A stretch of DNA of 64,000 nt from JAIBJN01 sp963775505 (lineage in GTDB: Bacteria; Actinomycetota; Thermoleophilia; Gaiellales; Gaiellaceae). The stretch is from assembly GCA_963775505.1 (NCBI GenBank), contig CAVZIL010000007.1, positions 62,001 to 126,000 of the forward strand, in the 5' to 3' direction. The notes beneath the pieces are model-generated. The model made no database searches. It was not told the DNA's origin and worked only from the letters and a program-made list of their open reading frames with translations. Position numbers and translations under genes: made by a program. Shown here piece by piece: positions 1 through 9,584 of this stretch; the stretch's first letter is position 1, and each line of letters starts with the position of its first letter.

Positions 1-1016
1 GGGGGGCGATCGCCACGCCGGCGAACTTGAAGGCGCTGTACGCGGACGTCGCGCCCGCGCGGTTCTCGGGGAAAGACTCGACCGCGATCGTGTTCAGGCC
101 GGCCCAGACGAAGGCCGAGGCGCAGCCGACTCCGAAGAAGACGAGCGCGAGGCTCCACGGGCTCGGGGCGACGACGAGGCCGAGGACGCCCGCCGTGCAC
201 GCAATCGCGCCCGCGAGCGCGGTTCCCGGCCGGCCGGCGCGGTCGACCACCGACCCGGCGTAGCGACCGAGGAGGATGCCGCCGATCCCGTACCCCGCGA
301 TGAGCAGGCCGCCTGGCGGTCGAGCCGAGCTCGAACTCCTCTGCCCCGACGAGGACGAGCACGAAGCCGATCGCGGTGAAGCCCAGGTACCCGAGCGTCG
401 CCTGCGTGGCGAGGAGCGCGATCCAGCGGTTGAGGAGCGAGCGGAGCGACGCGTGCCCGGTCGCCGCCGCCTGGCGCTCCGCCGGTCCGAGCGTCTGCCG
501 AGGAACTGCGAGCACGGACGAGACGAACGCGACGAGGACGAACGCGAGTCGCCACGAGACTTCCCCGAGCAGCCCGCCGAGGATCGGGGCAAGCATCAGG
601 CCCGCGGTCTGCGCGGCGGCGAACGTCCCGACCGTCCGGCCCAGCACCGCTGGCGCCACGACCTCGGAGAGCGCCGCCAGGAGGATGGGGGAGAGGAAGG
701 CGTTCGCCGCTCCCATGGCCGCGCGCGCCGCCAGGAAGGCCCAGATGTCGGGCGCGAGCGCACAGGCGACTGCGGCCGCCGCGAAGGCGACGTATCCGCC
801 TCGCACGACCCGCCGCGGTCCGAGGCGCTCGGCGATCGTCCCGGAGACGAGCTGGAGCAGCGCGAACGGCACCATGTAGGCGGTGATCGCGGCGGCGACC
901 TGCGCGAGGGAGGCGTCCAGCCCGTCGGCGACGTTGGGGATCAGCGCAATGAGCATGGCGCCTCCGAACGGCCCCAGGAAGCCGCCGACGTAGAGCGGAA
1001 ACGTGATCCGGCGCAA
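1..1016 (-). CDS. MFS transporter (3' end cut by window edge, frameshifted)
   Basis: Major facilitator superfamily permease of the inner membrane; substrate unknown. The minus frame gives successive hydrophobic helices from a TTG start at 1016, the only start after the upstream in-frame TAG. The typical loop after helix 2 is present (RLGPRRVV). Near 314 the frame breaks: before it the text ends VLVGAEEFELGS, after it a different frame continues GGLLIAGYGIGGILLGRYAG. A one-base indel joins them into one MFS protein that runs off the left edge. The start region is only 24 bp from the divergent gene at 1041, so both promoters must be very close or overlap. Family is confident; specificity is not. 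Confidence 0.75.
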   Translation of the reverse strand, partial: MRRITFPLYVGGFLGPFGGAMLIALIPNVADGLDASLAQVAAAITAYMVPFALLQLVSGTIAERLGPRRVVRGGYVAFAAAAVACALAPDIWAFLAARAAMGAANAFLSPILLAALSEVVAPAVLGRTVGTFAAAQTAGLMLAPILGGLLGEVSWRLAFVLVAFVSSVLAVPRQTLGPAERQAAATGHASLRSLLNRWIALLATQATLGYLGFTAIGFVLVLVGAEEFELGSTARRPAHRGVRDRRHPPRSLRRVGGRPRRPAGNRARGRDCVHGGRPRPRRRPEPVEPRARLLRSRLRLGLRLGRPEHDRGRVFPREPRGRDVRVQRLQVRRRGDRP

Positions 1017-1040
1017 CGCGGCGGTAGGCTACGCCGTCCT

Positions 1041-1581
1041 GTGAGGAGCGAGCTCTTCGTACGCGACCTCGCGGCGGCGCGGATCGGAGCGACCTGCAAC
1101 TTCTACCGCGAGGACGAGTCCGCCGCGCTCCGCCGCCGGCGGCTCGCCCGCTACCTGGAGGAGCGCCGTGACGCCCGCCTCCTCCTCGTCGGCGAGGCGC
1201 CCGGTTATCGGGGCGCGCGCGTCAGCGGAATCCCGTTCACCTCGGAGCGCCAGCTCACCGGCTCTCCGCCGGGCGAGGCGACGGCGACGATCGTCCACCG
1301 CGTGCTCGCCGAGCTCGGCCTGACCGAGGACGTGCTCCTCTGGAACGTCGTTCCCACGCACCCTCACCTGCCCGGCCGTCCCGACACGAACAGGCCGCCG
1401 ACCGCCGCCGAGATCGAGGCGGGGGCACCTTTCCTGCACGAGCTCGCCCGCGGCCGACGCGTCCTGGCGGTCGGGCGGGTCGCGCACGGTGTCCTCGGCG
1501 GTGCTCACGTACGTCATCCGAGCCGACGGCGGCGCCCGCGCGTTCAGGCAGGGGCTGCTCGAGCACGCGTCGCCCGCGTGA
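1041..1581 (+). CDS. Uracil-DNA glycosylase superfamily protein (frameshifted near 3' end)
   Basis: Likely DNA base-excision glycosylase or relative of the UDG superfamily, about 180 aa. Seen: motif GEAPGYRGARVSGIPFTSE around residue 55, as in small UDG-like proteins of cyanobacteria and actinobacteria; WNVVPTHPH in the middle; LAVGRVA near the C-terminus, matching the region before the second catalytic motif. At about 1522 one extra G breaks the frame. Removing it gives RHPSHGGARAFRQGLLEHAS and a TGA at 1579-1581, restoring the expected C-terminal HPS motif. The GTG start at 1041 is chosen because similarity begins at once (FVRDLAAARI). Whether it removes uracil or another base cannot be told. 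Confidence 0.78.
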
Positions 1582-1626
1582 CCACGACGTTACGGAGCCG
1601 TTAGCGCGCGCACTACGCTTAGCGTC

Positions 1627-2874
1627 GTGGGACCCTCGCCCGAGCAACTCCCGATCAAGCGGAACACAGCGCTCCTCTCGGCTGCGCTCGCGGCCAACTC
1701 GGGGATGCTCCAGCTGTCGGCCGCGGTCGCGTCGCTCACGTTCGTCCTCGTCACCGGAGTCAAGGGGCTGCTCGGCCTCGGGCCGGCCATCGTGCTCGCC
1801 TCCGGCGCGCTCGCGGCGCTTCCGGCCGGGCGCGCGATGGACCGCTTCGGCCGCGTGCCCGTCATCGCCGCCGGGTTCGTGATCGGCACCCTCGGCGGCG
1901 TCTTTGCCGCGCTCGGGAGCGCGCTCGAGCTGGCGTTCCCGGTCTTCCTCGGGCTCGCGTTCGTCGGCATCGCCGGAGGGACGTCGCTGCTCGCCCGCAC
2001 CGCGGCCGGGGACATGTATCCGCCCGAACGGCGAGCGCGGGGCATCGCGCTGGTCGTTGCGGGAGCCGTGTTCGGCGCGATTCTCGGCCCGGCGGTCTTC
2101 AGCCCGCTTCTGTCCGGGCGCGAGCTGGACGGCGACTCGCTCGCGCTCCTCTGGCTCGCCGGGTCGGCGTTCATGGTCGTCGGCCTCGTGCTCGTCCTCT
2201 TCGTCAGGCCGGATCCCAAGCGAATCGCCGAGCTGCTGGCGGTGGGAACGCCGGATGCGGAGCCGCGCCCGCCCGCCCCGCTCAGGGAGATCCTCCATCG
2301 CCGCGGGGTCATTCCGTCCATCCTCGCCGCACAGGCGAGCTTCGGCGTCATGGTCGGCGTGATGACCCTCACCGGAGCCGTCGTCGTCGACCACCACCAT
2401 CACTCCGGCGAGGCCGTCTTCCCGATCATCGGCGCCCACGTGCTCGGGATGTACGCGCTGGTGCTCGTCGTCGGCGACGTCGTCGACCGGATCGGCCGCC
2501 CGCCGGCGCTCGTGGGCGGTCTGGCGCTGATGGCGATCTCCTCCGTCAGCCTCCTCTGGATCGCGAGCGTCCCGGCAACCGCCCTTGTCCTCTTCGGCCT
2601 CGGCCTCGGCTGGAACCTCTCCTTCGTGGCCGCCACCGCGCAGCTGGCCGACTGCACGATGCCGTGGGAACGCGGGAAGCTCCTCGGCTTCAACGACCTC
2701 CTCTCCGGGATGACCGGCGCGAGCCTGGCGCTCCTCGGCGGCTATGCGCTGACGGCGATCGGCGTGGCCGCGCTCGCGATCGGGGCGACGGTGCTGGTGG
2801 TCGCTCCCGCAGTCTGGATCGGGCGCCGCGGCTTCGGCCGCGGGGCCGAGCCGAGCCCCACCGCGGCGGATTGA
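1627..2874 (+). CDS. MFS transporter
   Basis: Complete 415-aa MFS permease with about 12 hydrophobic segments. The GRAMDRFGRVPVI loop after helix 2 is the classical MFS signature, and GDMYPPERRARGIAL marks the central loop found in actinobacterial drug/metabolite exporters. A His run (HHHHSG) sits in a loop around residue 260. Start is GTG, 46 bp after the preceding UDG-like gene. Substrate is unknown; drug or sugar efflux are the usual roles of relatives. Confidence 0.85.
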   Translation: MGPSPEQLPIKRNTALLSAALAANSGMLQLSAAVASLTFVLVTGVKGLLGLGPAIVLASGALAALPAGRAMDRFGRVPVIAAGFVIGTLGGVFAALGSALELAFPVFLGLAFVGIAGGTSLLARTAAGDMYPPERRARGIALVVAGAVFGAILGPAVFSPLLSGRELDGDSLALLWLAGSAFMVVGLVLVLFVRPDPKRIAELLAVGTPDAEPRPPAPLREILHRRGVIPSILAAQASFGVMVGVMTLTGAVVVDHHHHSGEAVFPIIGAHVLGMYALVLVVGDVVDRIGRPPALVGGLALMAISSVSLLWIASVPATALVLFGLGLGWNLSFVAATAQLADCTMPWERGKLLGFNDLLSGMTGASLALLGGYALTAIGVAALAIGATVLVVAPAVWIGRRGFGRGAEPSPTAAD

Positions 2875-2927
2875 CGGCTGCTAGAATCCGCGCTCGGCGG
2901 ACGGCCTGTCCGCCGATTTTCTGTCTG

Positions 2928-3359
2928 ATGAAGACCTACACCGCCAAGCCGAAGGAGATCGAGCAGCGCTGGTACGTCGTCGATGCCGACGGCCAGACCC
3001 TCGGTCGTCTCGCGACGCGCATCGCCGACACGCTCCGCGGCAAGCGGAAGCCCCAGTACACGGCGCACGTCGACACGGGCGACTTCGTCGTCGTCGTCAA
3101 CGCGGAGAAGATCGCCGTGACCGGGAAGAAGCTCGAGCAGAAGCGCTACTACCGCCACTCCGGCTACCCTGGCGGCCTGCGCTCGCGGACGCTCGCCGAG
3201 CAGCTCGAGCGGCGGCCGACCGAGGTCATCCGCAAGGCGGTCAAGGGCATGCTCCCGCGAAACCGGCTGGCGCGGAGGCAGATCACGAAGCTGAAGGTCT
3301 ACGCGGGCCCGGAGCACCCGCACGAGGCCCAGAACCCGCAACCGCTGCCGCTGGACTGA
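2928..3359 (+). CDS. rplM: 50S ribosomal protein L13
   Basis: Large-subunit ribosomal protein that binds 23S rRNA early in 50S assembly. 143 aa, normal length. Seen: the N-terminal MKTYTAKP and WYVVDADGQTLGRLA, the central KRKPQYTAHVDTGDFVVVVN, and KAVKGMLPRNRL toward the end, all diagnostic. The stop overlaps the rpsI start by one base (TGATG), the usual L13-S9 operon. The gap 2875-2927 contains CGGCGGACGG CCTG TCCGCCG, a short hairpin in the leader that may be the operator for L13 autoregulation known in other bacteria; that role is inference. Confidence 0.97.
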   Translation: MKTYTAKPKEIEQRWYVVDADGQTLGRLATRIADTLRGKRKPQYTAHVDTGDFVVVVNAEKIAVTGKKLEQKRYYRHSGYPGGLRSRTLAEQLERRPTEVIRKAVKGMLPRNRLARRQITKLKVYAGPEHPHEAQNPQPLPLD

Positions 3360-3755
3360 TGTGCGGAGATCGCCCAGTACCAGGGACCGGCAAGCGCAAG
3401 ACGTCCGTCGCGCGCGTGATCCTGCGCCCCGGCGACGGCGCGCACGTGGATCAACGGCCGCTCGCTCGAGGCGTACTTCCCGCGCGAGGCGCTGCAGACG
3501 ACCGCGACCGCCCCGCTCAGGGCCGCAGGCGTCGAAGGGCGCTTCGACATTCGCGCGAGGATCCGCGGCGGCGGGCCAAGCGGCCAGGCCGGGGCGCTGC
3601 GCCACGGCATCGCGCGCGCGCTCGTCGAGGCCGACCCGGAGCTTCGGGGCGTGCTCAAGCGCGAGGGATTCCTCACGCGCGACGCGCGCATCGTCGAGCG
3701 CAAGAAGGCCGGCCTCCACAAGGCCCGCAAGGCGCCGCAGTTCTCCAAGCGCTAG
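3359..3755 (+). CDS. rpsI: 30S ribosomal protein S9 (frameshifted)
   Basis: Small-subunit protein whose C-terminal tail contacts P-site tRNA. Seen: GTGKRKTSVARVILRPG at the N-terminus, then after an apparent one-base insertion near 3441 the expected INGRSLEAYFPRE, RGGGPSGQAGALRHGIARAL, and the tail ERKKAGLHKARKAPQFSKR ending at TAG 3753-3755. The length (397 nt = 3n+1) fits exactly one extra base. Because S9 is essential for normal growth and the rest is perfect, this is most likely a sequencing error. Translationally coupled to rplM. Confidence 0.93.
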
Positions 3756-3762
3756 CGCGCTC

Positions 3763-5030
3763 ATGCGGCGGCTGTTCGGGACCGACGGGGTCCGGGGCGT
3801 CGTCGACGAGGACCTGACCTGGGAGCTGGTCGAGCAGCTCGGGATCGCGTTTGCCCTCTGGAGCGGAGGCGCGACCGTGCTCGTCGGCCGCGACACACGC
3901 GGGTCCGGACTCCTCTGGAGGGCGCGCTGGCCATGGGGCTCGCCCACGGCGGCTCCAACGTCCTGGTCGGCGGCGTGCTCCCGACGCCGGCGGTGGCGCT
4001 CTTGGCCGAGGACGCCGGCGCCGTCGTCTCGGCGTCCCACAACCCGGCCGAGTACAACGGCGTCAAGTTCTTCCGCGGCGGCTGGAAGCTCGAGGACGTG
4101 GACGAGGAGGCGATCGAGGCGCTCATCGACGTGGAAGGCGAAGCGCGCCCGCCCGGCTGGGTGCGGAAGGCTGGGGGCCTGCTCGACGACTACGTCGATC
4201 TCGTCTGCGAGCGTTTCGGCGCACCGCTCCAGGGCCTGCGCGTCGTCCTCGACTGCGCGAACGGGGCCATGGTCGAGGTCGCGCCGGCGACCTTCGAGCG
4301 CCTTGGCGCCGAGATCTCGGTCATCGGCGCCGAGCCGGACGGGACGAACATCAACGCGGGCTGCGGGGCCACCGATCTCGGCCTCCTCGCGCGTGTCGTC
4401 CCCGAGGAAGGCGCCAGCCTCGGCGTCGCCTTCGACGGGGACGGCGACCGCATGCTCGCGGTCGACGCGGAGGGGAACGAGGTCGACGGCGACCAGATCC
4501 TCGCCGTCCTCGCGCTCCACCTCGGCGTCGACCTCGTCGCCGTCACCCAGATGACCAACCTCGGCTTCCACGCGCTGATGGCCGAGCGCGGGATCCGCGT
4601 CCTCACGACGGACGTGGGCGACCGCTATGTGCTCGAGGCCCTCAGGGCCGAGGGCGGCATCCTCGGAGGCGAGCAGTCCGGGCATGTCCTGTACCTGGAC
4701 GGGCACGTCACCGGCGACGGGCTGGTCGCCGGGCTCCTCCTCTGCCGGGCCGTCCTGGAGCAAGGCCGGACGCTCGCCGACCTGGCCGCGGTCATGCCCC
4801 GCTATCCGCAGGTGAAGGAGAACGTGCGGGTCCGCACGAAGGCGATCCCGGCAAGCATCCTCGCCGAGGCGGCGCGGCTGACCGAGGAGCTCGACGGACG
4901 CGGACGCGTGTTCGTGCGGCCCTCGGGCACGGAGCCGGTCGTCAGGGTGCTCGCGGAGGCCGAGACGGAGGAGGAATCCCGCCGCCTCTGTGGTACCATC
5001 CGCACTCTCGTTCAGAGAGAGCTCGGCTAG
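3763..5030 (+). CDS. glmM: Phosphoglucosamine mutase (frameshifted)
   Basis: Converts glucosamine-6-P to glucosamine-1-P, the step after GlmS toward UDP-GlcNAc and peptidoglycan. Seen: MRRLFGTDGVRG start, GRDTRGSG, the phosphoserine loop VVSASHNPAEYNG near residue 90, the Mg2+ loop FDGDGDRML, sugar-binding GGEQSGH, and the phosphate-binding RPSGTEPVVRV close to the end. Near 3912 one base is missing (frame breaks after GRDTRGSG and resumes EGALAMGLAHGG); total length 3n+2 agrees. About 422 aa, normal. It follows rpsI by 7 bp and precedes glmS, a neat amino-sugar pair. Confidence 0.93.
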
Positions 5031-5151
5031 ACACAGCGGCCGGGCTCGCGCTTTTTCGTCTCGTTTTTCGAAAGGTTGCGCTCCACGGCAGGTCGATAGC
5101 GGAGAGTTGTCGGGCCGGTGCACCGGCGAGAGGACGGGAGGGGGTGTTCGA

Positions 5152-6981
5152 GTGTGCGGGATCATCGGATACGTGGGCTCGAGGACGGCGAAGGACCTCC
5201 TGCTCCAGGGCCTCGAACGGCTCGAGTACCGCGGCTATGACTCGGCCGGCCTCTGCCTCGTCGAGCCCGACGGCCTCGACTACATCCGGGCGGTCGGAAA
5301 CCTCGACCAGCTGAAGGACGCGGCAGGGTCGAACGGCTCCCACTCGACGACCGGCGTCGGCCACACGCGCTGGGCGACGCACGGAAAGGTCTCCTACGAG
5401 AACGCCCACCCGCTGACCGGCTGCGTCGAGAACGAGGTCGCAGTCGTCCTCAACGGGATCGTCGAGAACTTCCGCGAGCTCCGCGACTCGCTTCTCGCCG
5501 ACGGGCACACGTTCTGCTCGGAGACGGACGCCGAGGTGGTCGCGCACCTGATCGAGCGCCACTACGCGGGCGATCTGGCCGACGCGGTTCGTGCCACGTA
5601 CGCCGAGCTCGATGGCCACTTCGCCTTCGTCGTCGTCCACCGCGACCATCCCGACACGCTCGTCGGCGCACGCCTCCAGTGCCCGCTCGTCGTCGGCGTC
5701 GGCGAGGGTGAGATGTTCCTCGCCTCGTCGATCGCCGCGTTCCTGCGCGAGACGCGCCGCGTCAAGCTGATCGAGGACGGCGAGGTCGTCGCGATCACGC
5801 CCGAGGGCGTCCGCTTCCTCCCCGTCGCGGGCGGCCTCCCTCGCGACCGCGATTACATGGAGGTCGACTGGGACGACGAGGCGGCCGAGAAGCAGGGCTA
5901 CGAGACGTTCATGCTCAAGGAGATCTACGAGCAGCCCCAGGCCGTCGCCGACACGATCGGAGAGCGGGTGCGCGGCGGCCGCCTCGAGCTCGAGGACATC
6001 GGGCTTTCGGAGACAGAGCTCCAGAACCTGCGGCGCATGGTGATCCTCGCGTGCGGCACCGCGTACCACGCGGGCGTGATCGGACGCTACGTGATCGAGG
6101 AGTGGGCACGGATTCCGTGCGAGCCCGACATCGCGAGCGAGTGGATCTACCGCAACCCGGTCCTCGCGAAGGACACCCTCGTCGTCGGGATCTCGCAGTC
6201 CGGGGAGACCCGAGACACCGTGCAGGCGGTCCGACTCGCGCGCGAGAGCGGTGCGCGCACCCTCGCGATCACGAACCTCATGGGAACGCAGATCACGCGA
6301 GAGGTCGACCGCGTCCTCTACACGCGCGCCGGGATCGAGACCGGCGTCGCCGCCACCAAGACCTTCACCTCGCAGGTGACCCTGCTCTACCTGCTCGCGC
6401 TCCGGCTGGCGCAGGTGCGCAGGACGTTGCCGGACGAGGAGATCGAGCGCCTGCTCACCGAGGTCCAGGCGCTGCCCGCCAAGATCGCCGCCTACCTGGA
6501 TGCAGACCACCCGATCGAGGAGATCGCGCGGCGCCACTATCAGAAGCCGTTCTTCCTCTACCTCGGGCGCCACATCGGCCTGCCCGTCTCCCTCGAGGGG
6601 GCGCTCAAGCTGAAGGAGATCTCCTACATCCCGACCGAGGCGTACTCGGCGGGCGAGATGAAGCACGGCCCGATCGCGCTCCTCGACGAGGAGACGCCGG
6701 TCGTGGTCGTCGCCACCGACTCGCACGTCTACGACAAGGTCGTCTCCAACATCCAGGAGGTGAGGGCGCGCGGGGCCGAGGTGGTCGCCATCGCCACCGA
6801 CGGCAACGAGGACATCCAGCACCACGCGGACGACGTCGTCTACGTGCCGCGGACGCACCCGTTCCTGCAGGCGGCGCTCGCCGTCATCCCGCTGCAGCTG
6901 ATCGCCTACCGGATCGCCAGGCTCCGGGGCATGAACGTCGACCAGCCGCGCAATCTCGCCAAGACCGTCACCGTCGAGTAA
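5152..6981 (+). CDS. glmS: Glutamine--fructose-6-phosphate aminotransferase
   Basis: Makes glucosamine-6-P from fructose-6-P and glutamine, the committing step of the hexosamine pathway. 609 aa. GTG start at 5152 is fixed by the nucleophile Cys2 of the class II glutaminase domain (CGIIGYVGSR), exposed after fMet removal; a GGGAGGGGG stretch lies about 8 nt upstream. The N-terminal amidotransferase covers about residues 1-240, followed by two SIS isomerase domains with CGTAYHAG and SQSGETRDT, and the conserved C-terminus NLAKTVTVE. The 121-bp leader after glmM has no ribozyme-like sequence that I could recognise. It ends at a strong bidirectional hairpin. Confidence 0.97.
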   Translation: MCGIIGYVGSRTAKDLLLQGLERLEYRGYDSAGLCLVEPDGLDYIRAVGNLDQLKDAAGSNGSHSTTGVGHTRWATHGKVSYENAHPLTGCVENEVAVVLNGIVENFRELRDSLLADGHTFCSETDAEVVAHLIERHYAGDLADAVRATYAELDGHFAFVVVHRDHPDTLVGARLQCPLVVGVGEGEMFLASSIAAFLRETRRVKLIEDGEVVAITPEGVRFLPVAGGLPRDRDYMEVDWDDEAAEKQGYETFMLKEIYEQPQAVADTIGERVRGGRLELEDIGLSETELQNLRRMVILACGTAYHAGVIGRYVIEEWARIPCEPDIASEWIYRNPVLAKDTLVVGISQSGETRDTVQAVRLARESGARTLAITNLMGTQITREVDRVLYTRAGIETGVAATKTFTSQVTLLYLLALRLAQVRRTLPDEEIERLLTEVQALPAKIAAYLDADHPIEEIARRHYQKPFFLYLGRHIGLPVSLEGALKLKEISYIPTEAYSAGEMKHGPIALLDEETPVVVVATDSHVYDKVVSNIQEVRARGAEVVAIATDGNEDIQHHADDVVYVPRTHPFLQAALAVIPLQLIAYRIARLRGMNVDQPRNLAKTVTVE

Positions 6982-6984
6982 GAA

Positions 6985-7025
6985 CGCCGAGGCCGGCGCC
7001 GCACGAAACGGCGCCGGCCTCGGCG
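6985..7025. terminator. Bidirectional hairpin terminator between glmS and the copper operon
   Basis: Perfect 17-bp inverted repeat, arms 6985-7001 and 7009-7025, with the 7-nt loop CACGAAA. It begins 4 bp after the glmS stop and ends 10 bp before the stop of the convergent minus-strand gene, so it can serve both. There is no U tract, as is common in high-GC actinobacteria. Confidence 0.85.
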
Positions 7026-7034
7026 AACGTCGGG

Positions 7035-7736
7035 CTAGGCGGTCGGCTTCGGCTTGCGGAAGAGCGCGACGCCGAGGGCGATGAGCCCCGCGGCGAGGCC
7101 GGCGATCCCGAAGACCAGGGCGACGGTCGACATCGAGTCGTCGTCGTCCGTGTTGACGGCCGGGACGGCGGCGGTCTCCTCGCCGCTCTCCTCCGCGGTC
7201 GTCTCGGTGGTCGTCGCAGGAGGTGCCGGCTCGGCTTCCTCCTCGGGCGCAACAACCGTGACCCGTGGAGCGGGAGTGTCCGCCTCCGGGTCCGGGTCCA
7301 CCCAGCCGACCTCCTCGCCGCTGGAGTACACCTGCACGGCGGGGAAGAGGATCTCGTCGCCGGGCTGCAGGTCCTCCGGGATCTGGAAGCTCATTCCGAA
7401 CTCCTCGAACCCGTCGGTCGCGATCGCGGGATCGCACGTCCAGGTGACGCTGACAATTCGCTCCGTGATCTCCTCGACCGGCTGGGCGAGCTCCTCCCGC
7501 TCGACCTCCCGCTCGCAGAACGGATGCGCCTGGAAGCGGGCGCTCGGGACGTTCTCCGGGAACTGCACGGTGACGCTGGTCGTCTCCGCGTCGTCCCGTT
7601 CGTTCGGGACGCGCACGACCATGGTCGCGAAGGCTCCGGCCTCCCACTCGCCCGGCTGGATCGTCACGTGAGCGACGGCCGCGGCCGGAAACACCACGGC
7701 GAGCACCGCGACGGTGATGATCAATTTGCGAAGCAC
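7035..7736 (-). CDS. ycnI: YcnI-like (DUF1775) copper-associated secreted protein
   Basis: Periplasmic or surface protein with a cupredoxin-like DUF1775 domain; YcnI relatives bind Cu(II) through the mature N-terminal His. Seen: a signal peptide ending PAAAVA, then HVTIQPGEW with His at the predicted mature N-terminus, a domain to about residue 155, a Thr/Glu/Ala-rich linker (150-205) and a C-terminal membrane anchor ending in RKPKPTA. 233 aa. GTG start; its leader overlaps the end of the copC-copD gene (8 bp gap), so it is the last gene of a minus-strand copper operon. Confidence 0.87.
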   Translation of the reverse strand: MLRKLIITVAVLAVVFPAAAVAHVTIQPGEWEAGAFATMVVRVPNERDDAETTSVTVQFPENVPSARFQAHPFCEREVEREELAQPVEEITERIVSVTWTCDPAIATDGFEEFGMSFQIPEDLQPGDEILFPAVQVYSSGEEVGWVDPDPEADTPAPRVTVVAPEEEAEPAPPATTTETTAEESGEETAAVPAVNTDDDDSMSTVALVFGIAGLAAGLIALGVALFRKPKPTA

Positions 7737-7743
7737 TATCGGT

Positions 7744-9522
7744 CTAACCCCCTTGAATGGGAACGGTGATGGTTTCGGTCAGCAGGTCGAACTCACCCAT
7801 CAGCGCCTCGACGCGAAGCTCCCAGTCGCCCGCGATCGACAGCGATGCGTCCTCGATCACATACGCGTTGGGCGTCGCCGGATCCGGCTGCGCCGTGAAA
7901 TCGAGCGGTCCGATCTCCTGGCTGGGCAGCGACGCAGAGACGGTCACCTCGCTCGGCGTCTCCGCCGACGGCACGAACGTGATCGTGATGGTGTTCTCGC
8001 CCGGCATCGCCGGGTCGACGGTCACAGTGGCCTGCATGTCGCCCAGCTGGACCGAGCCCGCGAAGGGCTCGTGCGACCCGGCCGTCCCGTCGTCGGTCAT
8101 CGCGCCGTGCTCGTCCTCGGCCATGGCCGCCATCTCCAGCTCCGTTCGCGCGGGCTCGGCGTTGATGAGCACCGCGGTGACGGCGATGACGGCGACCATG
8201 ATCCCGAGCTCCGTTGCGGTGACGCGCAGGAAGCGGCGCCGCTCGAGCGGTGATGCGATTCCGGACTTGCACCGTGGCACGGCGTAGCGGTTGTTGTACG
8301 CCCCGAGGGCGAGGAGCGGCAGGAGGAGCGCGACCTTCGCGAGGATGAGGAGGCCGTACTCGGTCTCCCAGAGCGCGCTCCAGGTGCGAACCTGGAGATA
8401 GGCGGAGACGATCCCGGCGACGATCAGGGCCACGACCGAGAGGACGGCCATGTTCGAGAACCGGGGCACGCAAGACATCGCCAGTACCCAGCGGTCGTCT
8501 CCGGCCAGGAGAAGTCCGAGCAGCATGAGCGCGAGCCCGCCCGTCCAGATGGCCGCAGAGACCACGTGGATGACGTCCGACGCGAGCCCGAGCGCGTTCA
8601 GGGTGCTCGCGTGGCCCGAAAAGGACGGCGTCAACGAGAGTCCCGCGCTCAACGCGAGCGTCAGCGCGACGAGAGGCCGGCGGTCGTGACCTTCTGCATG
8701 CCGGATCGCCAGAGCCGTCAGCGCGAGCGTCGCCGCCAGCGCGGACTGGATGAGGATGACCTCGCCGTACCGCGTCTCGAGGACCGTCGTGAAGAGGTCC
8801 CACGAGATCGCATCGGCCAGGGACAACCCACCGGCCGCGGCTCCCTGTAGGAGGATGTTCGCCAGCGCCACCAGCGCCAGCGCGCCTGCCAGGGCGGCCA
8901 GGATCCCGTAGAGACGGCGCCGCACCGGCCACTCCGCGAACGGGAGCGCCACCACGAGCACGACCGAGCCGCCGACGACGAGGAGGAGCAGGGCGAGATC
9001 GAAGAACCTCCCCGTGGTGAAGAGGACATCCACCGCCTGCGAGGTGCTCGTCAGGGCGTCGATGGAGACGGTCGCCGCGCCGACCCCGCGCTCGAGAACG
9101 TGGAACACGAACGCGCCGGAGATCGGGTCGGAGTCGGCCGAGACGACCCGCCACGCCACCGTGTAGGTGCCGGGCTCGAGCTCGGAGTCGATCCCGACCG
9201 CCACCTCCGTCGCGGCGGGCTGGGTGACTTCACCGGCGTCGACCTGCCGGCCCTGTCCGTCGAACACGCGCAGCGAGCCGAGCGACGTGTCCACCGGCTC
9301 GTTGAACTCCAGGACGACCTCTTCGGGCGACTCCGGGACGACGACGTCGTTCCCCGGCTGCGTGCCGATGAGCACAGAGTGCGCGAAGGCACTCGGGGAG
9401 AACGCGGCTGCCGCTGCGAACGCCACGAGCAGCGTCGCCAACAGGCGCCGGGTCGCTGGACGGGCCCGGCCTGCACGTTCCCCCTCGGTTGTCCGCCAGG
9501 TCGGCCCTGCGACCCGGTCCAT
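7744..9522 (-). CDS. copD: Copper resistance protein, CopC-CopD fusion with C-terminal YtkA-like domain
   Basis: Probable copper import or homeostasis protein. 592 aa. ATG at 9522 has a GGGGGGAGAACC ribosome site. Order of parts: signal peptide (FSPSAFA), CopC domain about 40-140 beginning HSVLIGTQPG with the mature N-terminal His used for Cu binding and EEVVLEFNEPVD; then about eight membrane helices of CopD (FFDLALLLLVVGG, FSGHASTLNALG with a conserved His, HVVSAAIWTGG); and after about residue 450 an extracytoplasmic YtkA-like beta domain (MPGENTITITFVP). The same operon carries ycnI downstream. A CopC-CopD fusion is common in actinobacteria; the added C-terminal domain is a frequent variant. 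Confidence 0.9.
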   Translation of the reverse strand: MDRVAGPTWRTTEGERAGRARPATRRLLATLLVAFAAAAAFSPSAFAHSVLIGTQPGNDVVVPESPEEVVLEFNEPVDTSLGSLRVFDGQGRQVDAGEVTQPAATEVAVGIDSELEPGTYTVAWRVVSADSDPISGAFVFHVLERGVGAATVSIDALTSTSQAVDVLFTTGRFFDLALLLLVVGGSVVLVVALPFAEWPVRRRLYGILAALAGALALVALANILLQGAAAGGLSLADAISWDLFTTVLETRYGEVILIQSALAATLALTALAIRHAEGHDRRPLVALTLALSAGLSLTPSFSGHASTLNALGLASDVIHVVSAAIWTGGLALMLLGLLLAGDDRWVLAMSCVPRFSNMAVLSVVALIVAGIVSAYLQVRTWSALWETEYGLLILAKVALLLPLLALGAYNNRYAVPRCKSGIASPLERRRFLRVTATELGIMVAVIAVTAVLINAEPARTELEMAAMAEDEHGAMTDDGTAGSHEPFAGSVQLGDMQATVTVDPAMPGENTITITFVPSAETPSEVTVSASLPSQEIGPLDFTAQPDPATPNAYVIEDASLSIAGDWELRVEALMGEFDLLTETITVPIQGG

Positions 9523-9584
9523 GGTTCTCCCCCCTCTCCTCTCGCTCGAACTACGCCGTGCGGCGCGGTTCCGGTTTGCCCGAC

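Noticed and set aside
3359..3755. rpsI as a pseudogene
   Set aside because: One base restores a full S9 with perfect motifs, and the gene is needed in every bacterium, so an error is the better explanation.
5031..5151. A glmS ribozyme in the glmS leader
   Set aside because: The leader is only 121 bp and I could not recognise the ribozyme core; the element is typical of Firmicutes.
4942..7647. Minus-strand frame of about 900 codons opposite glmS
   Set aside because: Same artefact; GlmS on the plus strand is certain and the antisense product resembles nothing.
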